A DNA stretch of 64,000 bases from Gymnogyps californianus (GCF_018139145.2 NC_059480.1:18414428-18478427); one strand, 5' to 3'; counted from the stretch's first letter, positions 47,228 to 62,384 are shown. Made by a program: numbers and translations. The notes: generated by a model not told the origin, from the sequence alone.

Positions 47228-50200
47228 GAAGGATTTACCTGAAGAATTTTCTCTTAGGATGAAGCTTTGCAGCGGATGACTCCAGGATGAAAACCTGACA
47301 CGTGTGCTTCCACTTGGCTACGAGGGGAGGAAAAAAAAAGGAAAGACCCAGAGTCTTTAGGATGTGTTTAAACTTTTGGGGTTTGCTTTGGAAAAGCTAA
47401 TATTCATTAGAAGTGAATACCTTTAGAATCTAGTAAATCATACAAGTGCATGTGACGGTTTTGATGTGATAGATGGGCATGTTAGGCCAGCAATGGGGAA
47501 ACTTTATCTTAAGCGGTTGTTGGCATGTTAGACAGAAATGAGCCGCTCCCTGTGGAGGTCAAGAGTACATAGGTATTTGTCTGGCAATTTTTCACTGTTC
47601 AAAAGGAACAAGAGCAGTTTAAATTCCCAGGTAATGCATAGTTACAGGAACTGTAGCTTGCAAGGTTTTGAGCTAATATGCTAGAGTAACTTATACTTCT
47701 AAAAGTTCTGTGTTTTATTATTAAAGAAAAATAAGACAGACTACTTTTTGTATTGGGGGGCCGTGCTTGTTTCACTGTACCTCTGTTGCAATATCCATAT
47801 GTTTTATATGACTTGCTGCGAAATATTTATACAGGTGAGAACAGTGTCTATAGTGAGACTGATTTGTGTATTAATTTACCTTGACCCCTAATTTCAAAGC
47901 ACCATAGCAACTTTCTGTTTTGGGTCAGGTCTCAGTGCTTTTAGAGCTTCCTGATCCTGGCTCATTGTTTTATATCCTTGGCAGTTTTGAAGCTATTAAA
48001 TGTTTAAGTTGCATCTTTCAATTACAAATTCATAGCTTTCTTCAGTGTCATTTGAAGTGGAATTTGGTGGGAGCATCTCATAAAGTCATGATGAGAGGTT
48101 AAAGTAGGAGGCATACAGTTGAATGGTGTGAGAAGTGAAACTGGTTTTCATCCATTTTTTGAAGTATTGGCTTTATTTTTAACTAGCCTAGACTAAGGGT
48201 TTCATAAATTGAGGGTGTATGGACTGTGCTGAGCAAAGAAAGCAATATGCTGTTAAGAAATTATGAAAACCATTCATATAGTAGAGCTTGGGTAGAACAT
48301 TTTAATTGTACTTGTGTGCATGATGCAGTAAAATAACTTCTGGGCGGTTTTAAGACAACTTTACAATGTAGTCAAATTAGAAAAAAAATTATTAGTTAAG
48401 AATTGAATAACTTGCTTAGTTTTATTATGGTGGAGTCCTATTAAGATTTTACAAGGAAGCAGGTTTGATCATGTACTTGGTTTGAAGTCAAGTTTGAGTT
48501 GCAGGTAGCCTTTGCTCTTCAGAAGCCTTTCTCAGTTGGTTTGAATGTGCTCCTTAGAGGAAGGATGCCTTTGGTGGAGGTGACTGGCCGTGTCTGCTGA
48601 TGGCTGGCAGCACAGGTGCGTTGTTATGGAGTGGGAACTGGTCCCTCCCTGGAGCTGGAAGACATGGTGTGAACTGGTAGGTTATCGATAACCTTTTGTA
48701 TGTTTAACAAGACAAATCCTTCCGTTTAATTGTTTCACTGTGAACAAACGCTTATCACCGGATGTTTTTGGACTTGTATCCCTTTTAATTTGTTTTGGAT
48801 CAGGGACTGTAAAAGCCATTTAATCATCTGCTACATGCAGCAAAAGCTTTAACTCAGAAAAGGGCAGTGAAGGGGGGCTGGGGTTTCTGGGGGGTGCTGC
48901 CCCAGCAGAGTGCCCGTGGAGCTGCTGATGCCACCGGGCAGCCCCTGTATGCAGGGGGGTGTTGCAGGGTATGGAGCAAGTATTCCCCAGCTTGTTATAA
49001 TTGCTTAAGCAAGAACTGCAGTTACTCCCAGTGCCCCATGTGCAGCATCGTGGTGTCATGTGACTTCTCCCCGTGCTGTGTAATTGGGGGGCTAGGGGTT
49101 ATAAAGTACTTTATTCAGTAGTCTGTGGGTGAGAACGGGTAGACTGAGGTGGGAGAGTGTGTGCATGCTTCAGCGCTTCATATGGCCCATCTCTACCCCT
49201 ATGTTATCTCCTTCATTTACTTTCTCTTTATGCATCATCCATCCCCCAGTGCCAGGGCCCAGCGCAGTCAAACTGTGGAGGTGGAAGTGCTGTCCCAAAT
49301 GGAGAAGTGGGATTTGAATTTGGATCCCCAGCAGCCCGAGAACAAAATGCTCTGTGAAGTGGTTTCTTCTTCTGATAATGGTGTTATGGCATGGGTGTAG
49401 CATGGTACATGGTAAAACAGCAAATTAGCTTGAAGGGTAAACAGACATTTCAAAACAAGGGAGAAAATTTAAGGAGGTATTAAGCAAAAAGGAAGTGGAG
49501 GACTTAATGTTTTACTCGAGAGGGCATTAACTTGCTTTTTACATGTCCTCAGCTCTTGAGACAACCCAGATGCTTTCGGTACTAATAGTGTTTGCTGTGG
49601 TAGCTGTCATCTACAGGTAGAATGGGAGCAGGCAAGTGGGAAGTTTGCCATGGCAAAGCCAACAAATACACTGATTTTGCTGGTGAGAAAGCAAATGGAA
49701 GGGGTTTCCTAAAGCTGTGTGCAGCCTGGGTAGGGTCTGAGAACTTGCCCATCTTCCTTTTCTGTTTTATCAGCTTAAGATGAATGGTGAGTCATTGTTC
49801 GCTGCATGGTGTGTTTCATTATTGGAGACCTGTCAGAAGAGTTGATTAATAATCCAGAGCATTTGGATTCAATATGATAAAACTAATCATAACAAAGTAC
49901 TTCAGTGCCTAACTTGAAACTGTGAAGAAAATCCTGTTATCTTAGAAGTGTGTGTATATGAAAGGGCTAACTTTTTCTTTTTTTACAAGATAAACATAAA
50001 CTCAGTTGGTGAGTTGCAGAGCAGCGGTACTGTTTCCAGAGGCTGCTTTCCAAACTTCCCTGTGATGAAGTGGAGTTGAGATTTAGTCCTGTCACTTGTG
50101 GAGTTTCAAGAATGTACTTCTCAAGACCTCTTAAGTTACATGACAGAAGTTGTTATGGAAACAGCTTAATTAAATGATACATAAATAATTGTAATGAACA

Positions 50201-53200
50201 CAAATTTACTTTCTTCTCAGTTTTCTGGAATAGCCTGCCTTTTTGCTGGGTGCGAATTTGCCTTTTTTCTTTTGTCAAGGTGCTTAAACAATTTATACTT
50301 AACATATTTACTGTATTACAGTTTACCTTTGTAGATATTCTTCAAATAACTTCTTCCAGGTAAGGAAAATTGTTAAATGTCATCCCATACTTACTTTTAC
50401 CCAGAGAGGAAGATTGAACAAGTGAAGATTGCTTTGAGTTCAGCAGATCTGTATGAAGCAGCTCTGAATTTACTGGGCTTGTTTAATGAGCATATTGAAA
50501 GCCCAGTGTAGCTGCCTGTCTCAAAGTCCAGTAATTGTACACAATGTACTGCAAGGGACAGATACAACCTTTCTGGTAAAAAGGACTAGCAATCTGTAAT
50601 TTTTAGTAATGAATGTTTGCAGGTAGCACAGTCCAGACTTAGTGTTTGAGCTGGCTACCTTGTAAAGGTTTGATTTGATTTCCTTGTTCTGTAATTTCCA
50701 GTGTTGAAGTGAGCATTCTTGTTGGATGACTAACACATTTCAGCGCCAGTTAAGGCACTTTTGGAGACCCAGTGTTCTTCATATATTAAATATTTTATTA
50801 ATGACATAAGCAAGTGTCAAGGCTAGTTCACAGTCACATGTTTTTGAGCCGTGTGTCTGAATTTTGCCATTCTCAGATTAATTTTGCAAGAGTGTTGGAT
50901 GGGGTTAACACTTGACACTGTGGTGCTTCCCCATGTGGCCTGTTAGCACCTCGGCTTTGTACCTCTTTAACACAACCAAGCACATAAGTTTTCTTGTATT
51001 TCTACTTTGCATTATGGTGTTTACTGCGTATTTGTTAAGAGAATTGGAAGTGTGTTCAGAATATTAAGAGGAATATATCGCTACCTGTGGACACTGATTC
51101 TTTCTGTTTGAGGTATAACTCTTCCAGGCAATGTCGCGAGTAGCTCATCACTACTTTTGCATAGCCTACGAGATTCAGTTTGTTACAGTGTGCAGTCATC
51201 CATTTCTTACTGGAACACAAAGTTTATCCTGAGGCAGAGGGGAGAACTCATGGCAAGTCATAGGGCAGAGCTTTAGTGTGTCAGCGGGGAATAGCTGGCT
51301 TTTGTGTGACTGTCTGAGCTGCACACATGTAGTGGTGGGCTTCATCACACTTAGCCAAGAGATAAATCGACAAAACTGAATATAAATCAGTATATTAATA
51401 ATTTCTGGGAATGGCCAAGCTATTAGAATTTGGAAGCACGATTCAAAGATTTGCCAAGTTAGCCTGTGATGACCACCAGGAGAAGAGTTTGCCCAGGAGA
51501 AATGAGTTATAAAGTAATTCAAGACTTTCTAAAAAAAAATCTTGCACAATCAGAGTTTAATGACCAAGGTGATGGCTTTATGCTGCCATCATCAGTGTTT
51601 AAATCCCCAGTATTTTTTGTTAGCACCTGTTTTTACTGATCTCATAACTGGCCATTGTTACAGAACGAATGTGGAATTTGGTTGGGAGATCAACTTTTCT
51701 TTTTGGATGGGATACGAACTACCTATCGCAATAATGTTTCTGTACTTGTGATTATGGGCACTGTCAGTATTTCCATTATAAATTTCTGGGTTTTTTTTAA
51801 AGGAGCTTAAAACTCAGCTGTAAAAATTTGTTCTTGGCAGAAAACTTGTATACAAAATCTCAGCTCGAATAAGGCTTTTTAATGAATTTTGAGAGAGAGA
51901 AGGAAAACCTGGACTGCTTTGTAAGTTGAGGTTACAAAAGAGAAGTATACACTGAAATCTCTTGTCAGTGGTACTCAGCTTGTAGAGAAGTACAACAGAA
52001 ACCCCCCAGTGTTAGTCCCTTGCCCTGCATTAAATTTTAAATTGAGTTATAACAATTGAGCTTAACTTTTGATTCATTCTGTGGAAAAGCTTTTGATAGA
52101 ACAGCATTCATTGCCAGGCAGGAAAAACAGACCAGAGGGTACCTGGCATCAAGAAGCAGGGAACTCTGCGGTGGCCAGTACTTCCCAGTGTTCACTGCAA
52201 GGGGAGGCTTTTTAAGTTGCTGGTTGCAAAGGTGAGATATACCTTGTTTATGGTGATGATAAATCTTGTTCTGAAGGAAAGAAGTAAAAATACACCACTC
52301 CTATTTACTGCATTTTTCAGTGCTGCAGGAGATGCTCTGAGACCATGTTTAATCAATGTATATTTTCACTGGATTAAATAAACCTGAATACTGACGTCAT
52401 GAAAATAAGCTGAGAAGCCTGGTGGAGGATTCTGATGCGGTTTACTCTTCTGATAAACACTGCTTCGAAATTTAATGAAGCATACCATGTTGGTAACGGT
52501 AAATGCAAGCAAACTGAGCTATAGACATTTTGCTTGAGGTGCTTGCTTTTTAATAAGATTCGTCACTAAGTAATGTGAGCAGATCCATATGACGCAAATG
52601 CCAGCAGTCGTTTCCCTGCCGCCATTTCAAGAGGAAACCTGGTGATACTGATTGTTTTCACTAGAAGGAGAGAAAACACTGCAGCAATATAAGTCCTCAG
52701 CAAAATGCTGAGCATGACTCATCTGTTTCAAGAAGCATCTTTACTACACCTTGGGCCCCTAGTTTTCTTTAACTTCCATTAAGATGGGCTCCTTTCAAGG
52801 GCAATCTGTGTGTAACCTTCTTATTCTCATCTGTTCCCTCCTGTTAATGCTTTTTGTCTTTAATTAAAACTTCCTAAAAGTTCTGTTGAGCATTAACAAT
52901 GTTGTATATGTTTTGGTGCAGCACTCAGCATGGTGTGTCCCTGGTTCTGACTGGGGCAACTGAGCGCAACTAGAAAACAAAGAACCCTGGAAAGGACACA
53001 TTTTGTCAGAGGTAGCGGTGTGTGGAACCTGTGCCTTCATGGGCATTTCCTTGCCTTCCAGCAGGAAAAGACAGACATACCAGTTCCCTGGAGACAGAGC
53101 AGTTACCGTGCTCTTGTGCCTTTCCTTCTAGCATGCCTTCTGTTGTGGCAGGTTTGTGTCTCACTTTTAGAAAGAGATTAGTTCTTCGGTACTATTGCTG

Positions 53201-56200
53201 TTGCGTGTGTATAGATGAAGCTACATAACAAGAAAAATTCACAGCAGAAAGGTGGTTATGGAGAGCACCTTGGTGAACTAGTTTTGCTGCTGGAGGTGAG
53301 TTCAGTGATAAAGTTTTTATTAAAACTTTAGTTTTATGTTATTATAATAGACAATTACCTAAACATTTCAGAGTCAGATAATTTGGTTCTAAACTAGTTG
53401 GAATTTCAGTTTTAAATGTTTTGACCAAGGTATGAACTAACTTTGGATAGGCATGGACAACCAAATTGTCAAAAATTCTTATTAGTAAGTGCCTGAAACT
53501 TATGAAGAGGTAGCTATGCTATGGTTATAACTGTGGAGTCATGCATGATTTTGCTTCTGTTTTGCTGTTCTAATGATATTCCCAGGTGTGATACAACTGA
53601 ATGATGTCTCAGGTCATCTTTAAATAGGAATTCTATAATTGCTGTGATTAGTGATAAGCCTGTTAGCTTTGCGTGTAGAAGTAAGAATTTGTTTTCTCCC
53701 AACGACAAAAAAAGGAGTGGTGCTTTGTTTTTGGAACTGTGGGACATTTGTTTCTATCCTGTCTTAATTTCAACCAGCAGCTGTAAATAAACTAATGCTG
53801 CCCTTCGATTATGTGAGTACCTGCTGTGAAAGTCAGGTCTACGGTTGTGAAACCCTGAACATGGTCTGTGTGGTTAAGCCTTAGTCCCTGGGTGGGAAGA
53901 AGAGAGAAAGCCTCCCTCTGTTCGTAGAAAGCTAACTGGTGTGTTAGTGTTTCTGATAAGCCCCCAAGAGTTAAGTAATGCTTTGAACCTAGGTGAAGTA
54001 TTTGGAAACATTAATCCTCACATCTGCATGTAAACCAAATATCCCCATTTTCTGAGTGGAGAAATACCCCCCTCACTTTCTCCTGGGACACCTGCCTCCC
54101 CCAGCTGCCTTAATGTGTTTTTCTTTGACGTGCTCTTGCTTTGATACCCATGAAGTAGAGCAACCCAAGATACTTCATTTATGAAAACTGTTCAGGTATT
54201 TGTGTTTGTGACTTTACCACGTATCCATGCAGCTGCTTTGCTATTTTCAGCCTTCTTTTCACACTCAGACACTGCCTTGTAAGCCACGTGAAATTCAGCT
54301 GTAACGTCTTCAGGAGAGAATATGCAGATCTGCCTAGCACGGTGTCAAGTAGTGCAAACTAGGCAGGATGGTTTGAATGACTTACCAAAAGTCATGGGCG
54401 ATTGAGAGCAGGATTATTTTCCTTGAGCAGGATTACTTTCCTTATGCACTTCGTAAGGAACCTGTTGAGAGTCTGAGGTAGATACGGAAGTCTGGGACTT
54501 CCTGGCTTTAATAGTGATTTAATATGAAGGCAGTCCCACCTGCACTTTCTAACTAGGCATTCAAGGACGACTCTGTGCATTTGAGTGAAACAGTCCCTGA
54601 ATCAGGAAGCCCAAATAAATGGATTTGTAGCAGGTTTAGGTCACAGGTGGGGAACCTTCCCAGTCTGATAACCCAGCCTCTGTATTTGTAGGAATCTTTG
54701 AGCAAAATGTGCTGCTGTCATCTCCCTCTTCTCCTCCACAGGCACTTGGTGCTCTGTGTTGCAGTGAGGTTCTGTCCAGGGTCAGAATTTGCTGATACGA
54801 AGTGTGAAGGAGTAAGTTTGGCTCACAGCTTGTATTCTCTTCAGAAATGACTTTAAGGGAGACAGAAAGCTCTCAACAGTAGAGGAAGCTGTTATCTTTT
54901 ATCCCCAGTGAATCATCTGATTTTCTTTTCCCCCATTTACCAAGCTTGCAGGGATTATCTTCTCCAGTTCCTTTCCTCTGTGGGTGGTCCTCATCAGCCG
55001 TGGCTGTCCCTGTTCTGCCACAGCTTCCCCTGAGCACAGAGCCTTTTCAGTGCCTGTCCCAGGGTGATGGGGAAGGTACTGAATTCACAGTGGTCTTGGT
55101 GTGCATGACTGGAACTGGCAGTAGTGCAGCATCCCAAAATACAGTTTACCTGATGGTCAGTTGATGTCTCAATCCAGTTCCTAGAGGATGGGGCTGTTCA
55201 TAGCGAGAAACCACTCTGGCAGATGGTACCTGCTGGCTCCTGTACGGAAAATGTAGTGTTAAAGTGGACTTCCAGTCTTCTGTTGCTAAAAGTCTCCTGG
55301 GATGCATCTCCAGCACCTGTTACGAAATCCCTTTACCTTCACACCAAAACATGACTATCTGCAAAGGAAGCACTGGCTGGTTTTGTGCAGTTTACTTTAA
55401 TAGTATCATGCTGGCATTGGGGGAGGCTGTTGTTCTTGGTTGGAGCCGTATTTTAATACAATTGAAATCTGATTTAGGAATTAATGTAGGTGCCAGTTTC
55501 CCTGGTGTGACAGGGTAGAGACTGTAGGAGTAGGATCTAATTTTGCTGAGCTCATTTGATGGGATTGAGGCAGGCATAGCGGGATGCACTGAGCCCAGAG
55601 CAGCTGCATTTTGCTTTCCGTGTCCTCAAAGGAGCAGTTGATCACAATGTAAGTGCAAGAATGTTCCTGCAGAAAATAACATGAAATAAAGATAGGGCAG
55701 TCCAGCTGTTGACTGAATGCAGACGTAAAGATGGATGACTGGAAAGACTAAGGAGCTAAGAACTATTTGAAGCACTCGTAGAGTGGGAGTCTCGGTGACG
55801 CTTCAGCAATGGCTTGTTTAGGTTCCTGATGCTCTTCTCCCACTGTGTGAATAAATAAGCAGACCTGGGTTGATGGAACACACCAGTCAAAGGAAGTTCC
55901 CACTGGGGCATATAGACTCTGAAAACTTCCATAAATTGTTCTGTAATATGACAGTTTCCAATTATGGGTTTTCATAATAAGAGGCTTATTGGCAACCAGT
56001 AATGCAAGTTAACTGTGGAAATTTCTATTGCTTTTCTTGGCCCCCGTGTGCTTCCTGAACAGTGTGTGCTTTGTCCCAGGTGTACCATTCTGGGCTTTGA
56101 AAGTGTGTGAAAACATGCATAGGGCTGAGACCCCTGGGAGCTGGCACTCAGAGCCCAATCAAAAGGAACAAAAAAAGAAAGTGAGGGGCTTAAGGCATGA

Positions 56201-59200
56201 GCCCCAACATGTTAGCTCTTGATTGATTTGTTTGTTTCCTGCCTTGATGAGTTAAAGTGCTGATCACCAGTAAGAGATTTTCTTAGACACATGGGAAATA
56301 GTTTTTACACAGTTCTGAACAAAGCTTCAAACCTATATAGCCTTGGGAGGTATAGGTATGCAAATATCTTGGATAGCCCTTCCAGTACATTTTGATTAGT
56401 TTGCATTGTCAAACCACTATCCTCTTACGGGCACATGCAGGTGCAGGCTTGTTTCGTTTATGAAAGGTTGAATAAGTCTTCAAAGAGTATCATTGTTTCC
56501 AGGAAATATGTTTTTCATACATACTTGTATTGTTTAAAAAAAAATAAAGAAGGCAGTAATGGATAATACTTGGAGTTTGTGCGAGCCAATGGTGTGGATT
56601 TGCTTTGCTTTGCAGCTTTCAAATGATACACACTCAGCACAAGTAGATTCTTTTCTGAATACATGCAAGCACTGTATAATAATTACATCTTTTAAAATAT
56701 GTATTGATTCATGGTATTGTCTTGAAGTTGCAAATAATCCAAAAGCCTGGCTGCTTCTTCATATCAGATACAAACTGGATATCTTCCTGCAGTAGTTTGC
56801 TGAAAATGCAGTGATTTCAGAGAATCATACCTTTGAAGACGTAACCTTACGTTGCTCTCTTCCTCTAATCCACCCCTCTTGAGTGATTTATTCTAGGGAC
56901 TGTGCATCATAGGTTTTGTCCTGGCATCCATTCCTGTAGCATTGCAGTGCCTGTCCACATTACCAGAAAAAGATGGCTGGGAGACAGTTTAAAAAAAAAA
57001 TATGTTAAACCAAAAAGAAAAGAACACACACGCAAAGAAAAGAAAACCGGTTCCAGTTAGTAGAGAGGGTTTTGCTGCCAGTGTGGATGGGGCATAATTT
57101 GATTTAAATGACTTTTGAAAAACAGTTCTCAAAATTGTTCCATGCATTTTCTTCCTGGCTACTGTTGAAAATATGGAGCCGAATATTTTCTGTGATGTTT
57201 CAAACCAATATGTTCTGGCAACCTCCTAGCTGGGCCCTGTGCATTACACTCTTGTTTCCAGTTCACTGTGGCCTGGAGTGCAACACACAGCTCATGAGAT
57301 GCACCAAAGTGGGAGGTCTTGCGAGGAGCAGGCAATACAAAGACTCAAGGTACAAGGAACATTTCACTGGGGTCCAGCAGGGAGGCTGCCAGTTTTAAGG
57401 GCCTCTTTTATGAAAAGAGTTTTCTTGTAGGAGATGGAGGAACTGTGTGTGCCTCATCGGATTTTGTGAGTGTGTAGGAGAAAGTTGATTTTTGGGTGTT
57501 GTTAAAGGCTGGATGCTGAACTAGATCTTTTGCACCTCCCCGGGGTCAAGCTTTTCTCACTAGAGAGGTTTGCTGTACAGATGATGGGCTATGGCTAAAT
57601 ATTCATCACTGCTTTAAGTGTGACAACATATAGCTGCAGAAAAGAACAGTGTGTGGGTTGGGAAGCTGTGGCTGGGACACAAGGTGTTTGCTGTATCGCT
57701 TCTGCTCCAGGGACTCCTGTGTTTTGGGGAATGTGTGTGGGAAGGTCAGTGCAATAGCAGTAGGTATTCTGAAAATAGAGGCTGTTTTTTTAGCACCAAA
57801 TCAAATCCTGGGGGCGACAGCAGGAGTGGAAAGTGTGGAACAAATTTGTTGATCTGGCTATAATAATACACAGCTCTTTGTAATGCTGTTGGGAGTCCTT
57901 ACCAGGTTGGCTTGTCTACAAAGGAGATTGTACAGTGTTCCCTGCAAGCGGGCACGAGGACACTGTCCTTCCCCACGTCTCCTTGACACTGTTACCCTCA
58001 GCATGTCTAAATATCACAGAGCAGCTCTGAAGTGTGAATCCCCTCAAGCCCAGAGAGATCTCTCTCAGAGGTATTCCCAAGTAATCCTTGGGAAAGGTTG
58101 TACAGACCTACCAGGGGCCTATTACGAGCCTTTACCAGCTCTGCTTTCAAAGCAACTTGGGGCAAGGGGTCCACTATGAGCTCAGATATTGCCTCTGCAG
58201 GCTGCAAAGTGGCTCCTTTTTGGGGTTTTGGAGTGGTGTGATCCACGCCACTGGTGCCACGGCACGTGGGGTACCTGTGCTGAGCAGGGAGCAGCTGCTT
58301 CTGACAACTGTTTCTTTTCCTGCTTCTCAGCAGTTGTTAAGAGGGTACAGAAGGCAGGAGCGTACCGGTGGAGCTGTTTAATTTATCCTGTTAGGAGAAC
58401 CAGATGAAATGAACCCGAGGGAACATGGTCCTGATCCTAGGACTGTGTGTCCTACAGGCAGTGGTGCAAGAGCCAGACTTGGGAGAGATGGGTCCAGGGA
58501 GACCACAGAGAGGTGGCAGGAAGGGGGTGAAGGCAGGAGTAGACTTGAGGAGAGGTGGGGGCAGAGGCAACTGTCTCCTGCTCGGTGATAATGAAGTGTT
58601 GATACACGTTTGGAAACAGACTGTAGGTGTGGGACGAGAGCCAGGGCAACGTGAGTGGGGAGCTTTCAGAGGCAAATGATAGGTCAGAGACCAGATAGGG
58701 AGTGGAGGTACACAGTGAGGAGACAGTTCTTGTTTTGGCTTTAGGATTCAGAAAGGTCAGTCTTGAGAATTTTCCCTGTTGATGCTTTTCCACTTGTAAT
58801 TCTGGTTATTTGTGCAAGGTGGTAGGAGAAGGACTTGAGCTGGACTTGGAGGGGATACACTGTAACCTGTGATGTTTAGGTACAGCCTGAAGCACAGAGA
58901 GAAGATGAGTGAACAGTTCAGGAATGAGGTTTATTGGAAGCAGGATGAAGTAGTGAGAAAAGGTGGCTGTTTGGAGATACAGGGTTTTTTTCTGCAGTTC
59001 ATTCTGTTTCTTTTGCAGCTACCTGACAAGCCTGGATGTAGGGCTGTCTGCTGTGTCTGCTCAGGCTGGACTAAACCTGGATGCTCAGTCTGATTACTTG
59101 AATTAACTCTGCAGTAAAAACTCACTTTGCAGTTTAGTCTGAGCAGAGAGGATAAAGGATGCAGGATGCTGGTCAGGGCAGGGGAGATAGCTTTGGGGAT

Positions 59201-62200
59201 TCAATAGGTTTGATGGGCATATTGCAGATGTGTCTCTATATTTTGTTTTGAAAACACATACATTAGATTTCATTTGTTTCTCTCCCACCTCTCACCTACT
59301 GCAGTAGGAGCGAGTCAGAGAAGAGCGCTGAAAAGTCGCTGTTTCCAAGAAGCCTTTGCGTACTCAGATTGTTTACCCCTTTGAATCCACAAGCAGGATG
59401 GCTTTGTAGTTACTGCTCTGACAGAACTGCGTGTGACATCTGAGAACAAAAGAACCCAATGGGGAGGAGCAAGTAGCCTTTTCCTAATCAAGAGGAGAGA
59501 TTTTAGTTTGGATGTTTGTATGATTATTGCATCCAATGTGATGCCTGGAATGTAAACTATAATGTGCTGTTTAGTATAAAATAGCTATCCTGTGGGCTGT
59601 TAGCAAGTGTTTCCAGTGATTTAGAATTAAAAGATTGTTTTAAAAAAAAAAAATCCAACCCCAAACCACAACAAAAAATCCCAGTCTAACCTTATTGTTA
59701 TTTTAAAAGTAATGCCATAACTGCTTCTGCTGAGACTAGTCACCTTTACTGCGTTGTCGTCTTTGCCAGAGCTGTTTGGTGCATGTGGGATTATAAAGAG
59801 AAGGAAGGGACAGGTGGTTTTTCTCTTATTGGAAGTGCCATCCTTTCTTTATCCAAGAAGGAGCTAGAGCGAGCCAGCCTTTGTTTGGTTGCTCTTTTCA
59901 GAAAAGCAAAGCTCTTCCTTGCAATATTTATGGTAGCTTGGCTCTAGCATGTATGTATGAGCTGTGACAGCATCCTCATGTTAGCCAGGCTCCGTTCCTA
60001 CTCCCTTGTGAGTGAACATTAGGGAACCGGCTTTTAAGTGAAGCCTGTTTAATATGGCAAAAGCTGGGAGACTAATAGATGCAGGTGTTCACAGTATTGG
60101 TATGAAATGTGGTGTTTGTATTAGTGTTGTGGTAGCAACGGTCTTTTTAATGGTGAGATTGTAATTTGGTCCAAAGCCCCTGTTTTCAGCTGTCTTCCTT
60201 TTGAAATAACCGCTTTCAACCTGTTTCTGTTTCTCAAACTTGTTGTTTAACTAAGGCTCAACTGCAGAGAGGACCAACGACTGTGACCTAAACTTTGTCT
60301 CCCTACCCAGTATTGAGCGTAAGAACTTGTCTATAGCTAAAGCAGAACTTGTGTTTGACCAAAGTATTTTTTGGAAGAAAGGCATCTTACCTTGGTTTGC
60401 AAACCTCAGAAGGTAGGCTTGGGCTGAAGACCTTATTTCCCTTATAGCTGTTCCCATGTTTAGTCCTCCCTGTGTAATGTGAGCTCCCTGCCTGCTATGA
60501 ATCTGTCTTCAGCTTCCATTTGCTGGTGAATCTACTGCACCTTTCTGCAGCAGTGTGAGGAGCCTCTTTTGTGCATTGTCCGTCTGCCCCAGTGAAGAGA
60601 GTTACCATTAATGGCTTGTCATTTCTAAAATCTTTTGGATAAGTTACACATTTTGGGTTTGATTACTCATTATGAGGCATTTTGCTGGGTTTTGACTGAC
60701 TTATGGAGAAGAGGTGTTGTGCTGTATCATCTCCATTCTTCCTCAGTATCCTTATGAAAATACTCTTTTTAATACCAGCATTTTGGGTGAGATGAAGAAT
60801 TTCGTTTTTATTGAATCTGTGTCCAAAACAGTTATAGTGAAGATGATCTTGCTTCCTTACCTGCAAGATGCTTTCAGTGAAGGAGGTCTCTGCACAAGCT
60901 TCTGTTGAAAACAGTCACCCTATGTGGAAAGTTTTTAGCCATGCAAGGTGCATCCGTCCAACTGTGTCTAGTCCAGCAGTCACCCATGTCTTATCTTCAG
61001 ATCTATGAGGATTCACGGCTTGTTTGTAAGGATCAGAGATCAATAAGGAAGAAAACCAAACCTATTAATGTCAGGCTTAAACACTTTGGGGGCTTGGTGC
61101 ATTTATTGGAAAAAGCCTGGGGGTTGATAGCTCAAAGATGATTGAAAATCACTGGTCTGATTCAGTAGTTTGAGATTATAGACTAATGTATGACTTGTTA
61201 GCTGTTGCCATTGAGGAGGCAGCAACAGAAAACCCATACTTGATCTGAGAGTAAACAGGCCTGGGCTTTGTCCATGTGTGGATGTGAGGCTTAGGTGGAA
61301 AGTCTGTGAAAAGCTTGAAACTAACAGGGCAGATACAAGATTGCTTCTGGCAGAGGAAGCAGTTTCTCCTGCAGCTCAGGAGGTAACCCTTGTGCTTTCA
61401 GATGCACAGATTCCCAGTTCAGTTTTCTGTTGGAACAAATTCCTCCCGAGTAAGGACAATTGTTCATTTGATGGCTACTTCAAGACTGGGCTGGATGCAG
61501 CGAGGTAATCACTCTGCTGTCCAGATTGTACGTATCCATGCCAGGATGTTCTTGCCCACTAGCTGTTTTTTATTATATTTATGGTTGAAATGGGATTTTC
61601 ATTCAAAGATCTGGTGTTCAGTCAGCTATGACTTTACAAACCAATCGCTGTGGGGCAGAAACTTGATGCTTGTTCAGTGATAGATGTTTGTTTAAAGTTG
61701 GAAGAAAACTATTCAGCTACTATCTTAAGGATCAGATATTCAAATAAGCAATTGACTTTCATCAAAAAGCTTATTAAAACATTTTTTTTAAATTATTAAA
61801 GAGCATATGAAATTAATACAACCATAAGGTTGACATTTGACTTCCCAGGTCAGGAAGTTAAGGTCCTTTAAGGGGCTTTAACCATGCATCCTGGGATGTT
61901 TGCATGGTAGTAGGGTCATAGATTTCATGCATATGCAGCAAGGGGGAGTCCCCTCCTTCTGGGTCCATGCAGAGTCAGCTGCATTGGCAGAGAGTGATGC
62001 TCTGTACTGCACATATGACTATGTGATAGACTTAGCCAATTGTGTATTTGATTTATTCTGCATCTCTGATAAGTACCGATATGTTCTAGCTGTATGCATT
62101 ATGTCATGTATGAGCTTCAATAGCATAATAAGAAATAGGAGAGTGCAATATCATCAGTTTCTGGTTTCCGAGATGCTGCATGTAAGAAATGCTTATTCTG

Positions 62201-62384
62201 CCATGGTCAAATTTGCTGCTGCTCCAATACAGAAGGATCCTGCTGTTTGGAATCTGTGTGATGAGCTCTTGTTGGCCAGCAACTCTAATCATCTTAAATG
62301 GAGTAATTGTATCCATTGAGCTCCTGGTTTTGTAAAGTCTTATGCAGCTTTCCAGTCTTGCGATGTACAGCTTCCCTAAATTTT

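Noticed and set aside
55146..57040. Further minus-strand splice-like segments, e.g. near 55153-55183 and 54385-54467
   Set aside because: Phases conflict or stops occur before the donor; the density of such pairs is what chance gives.
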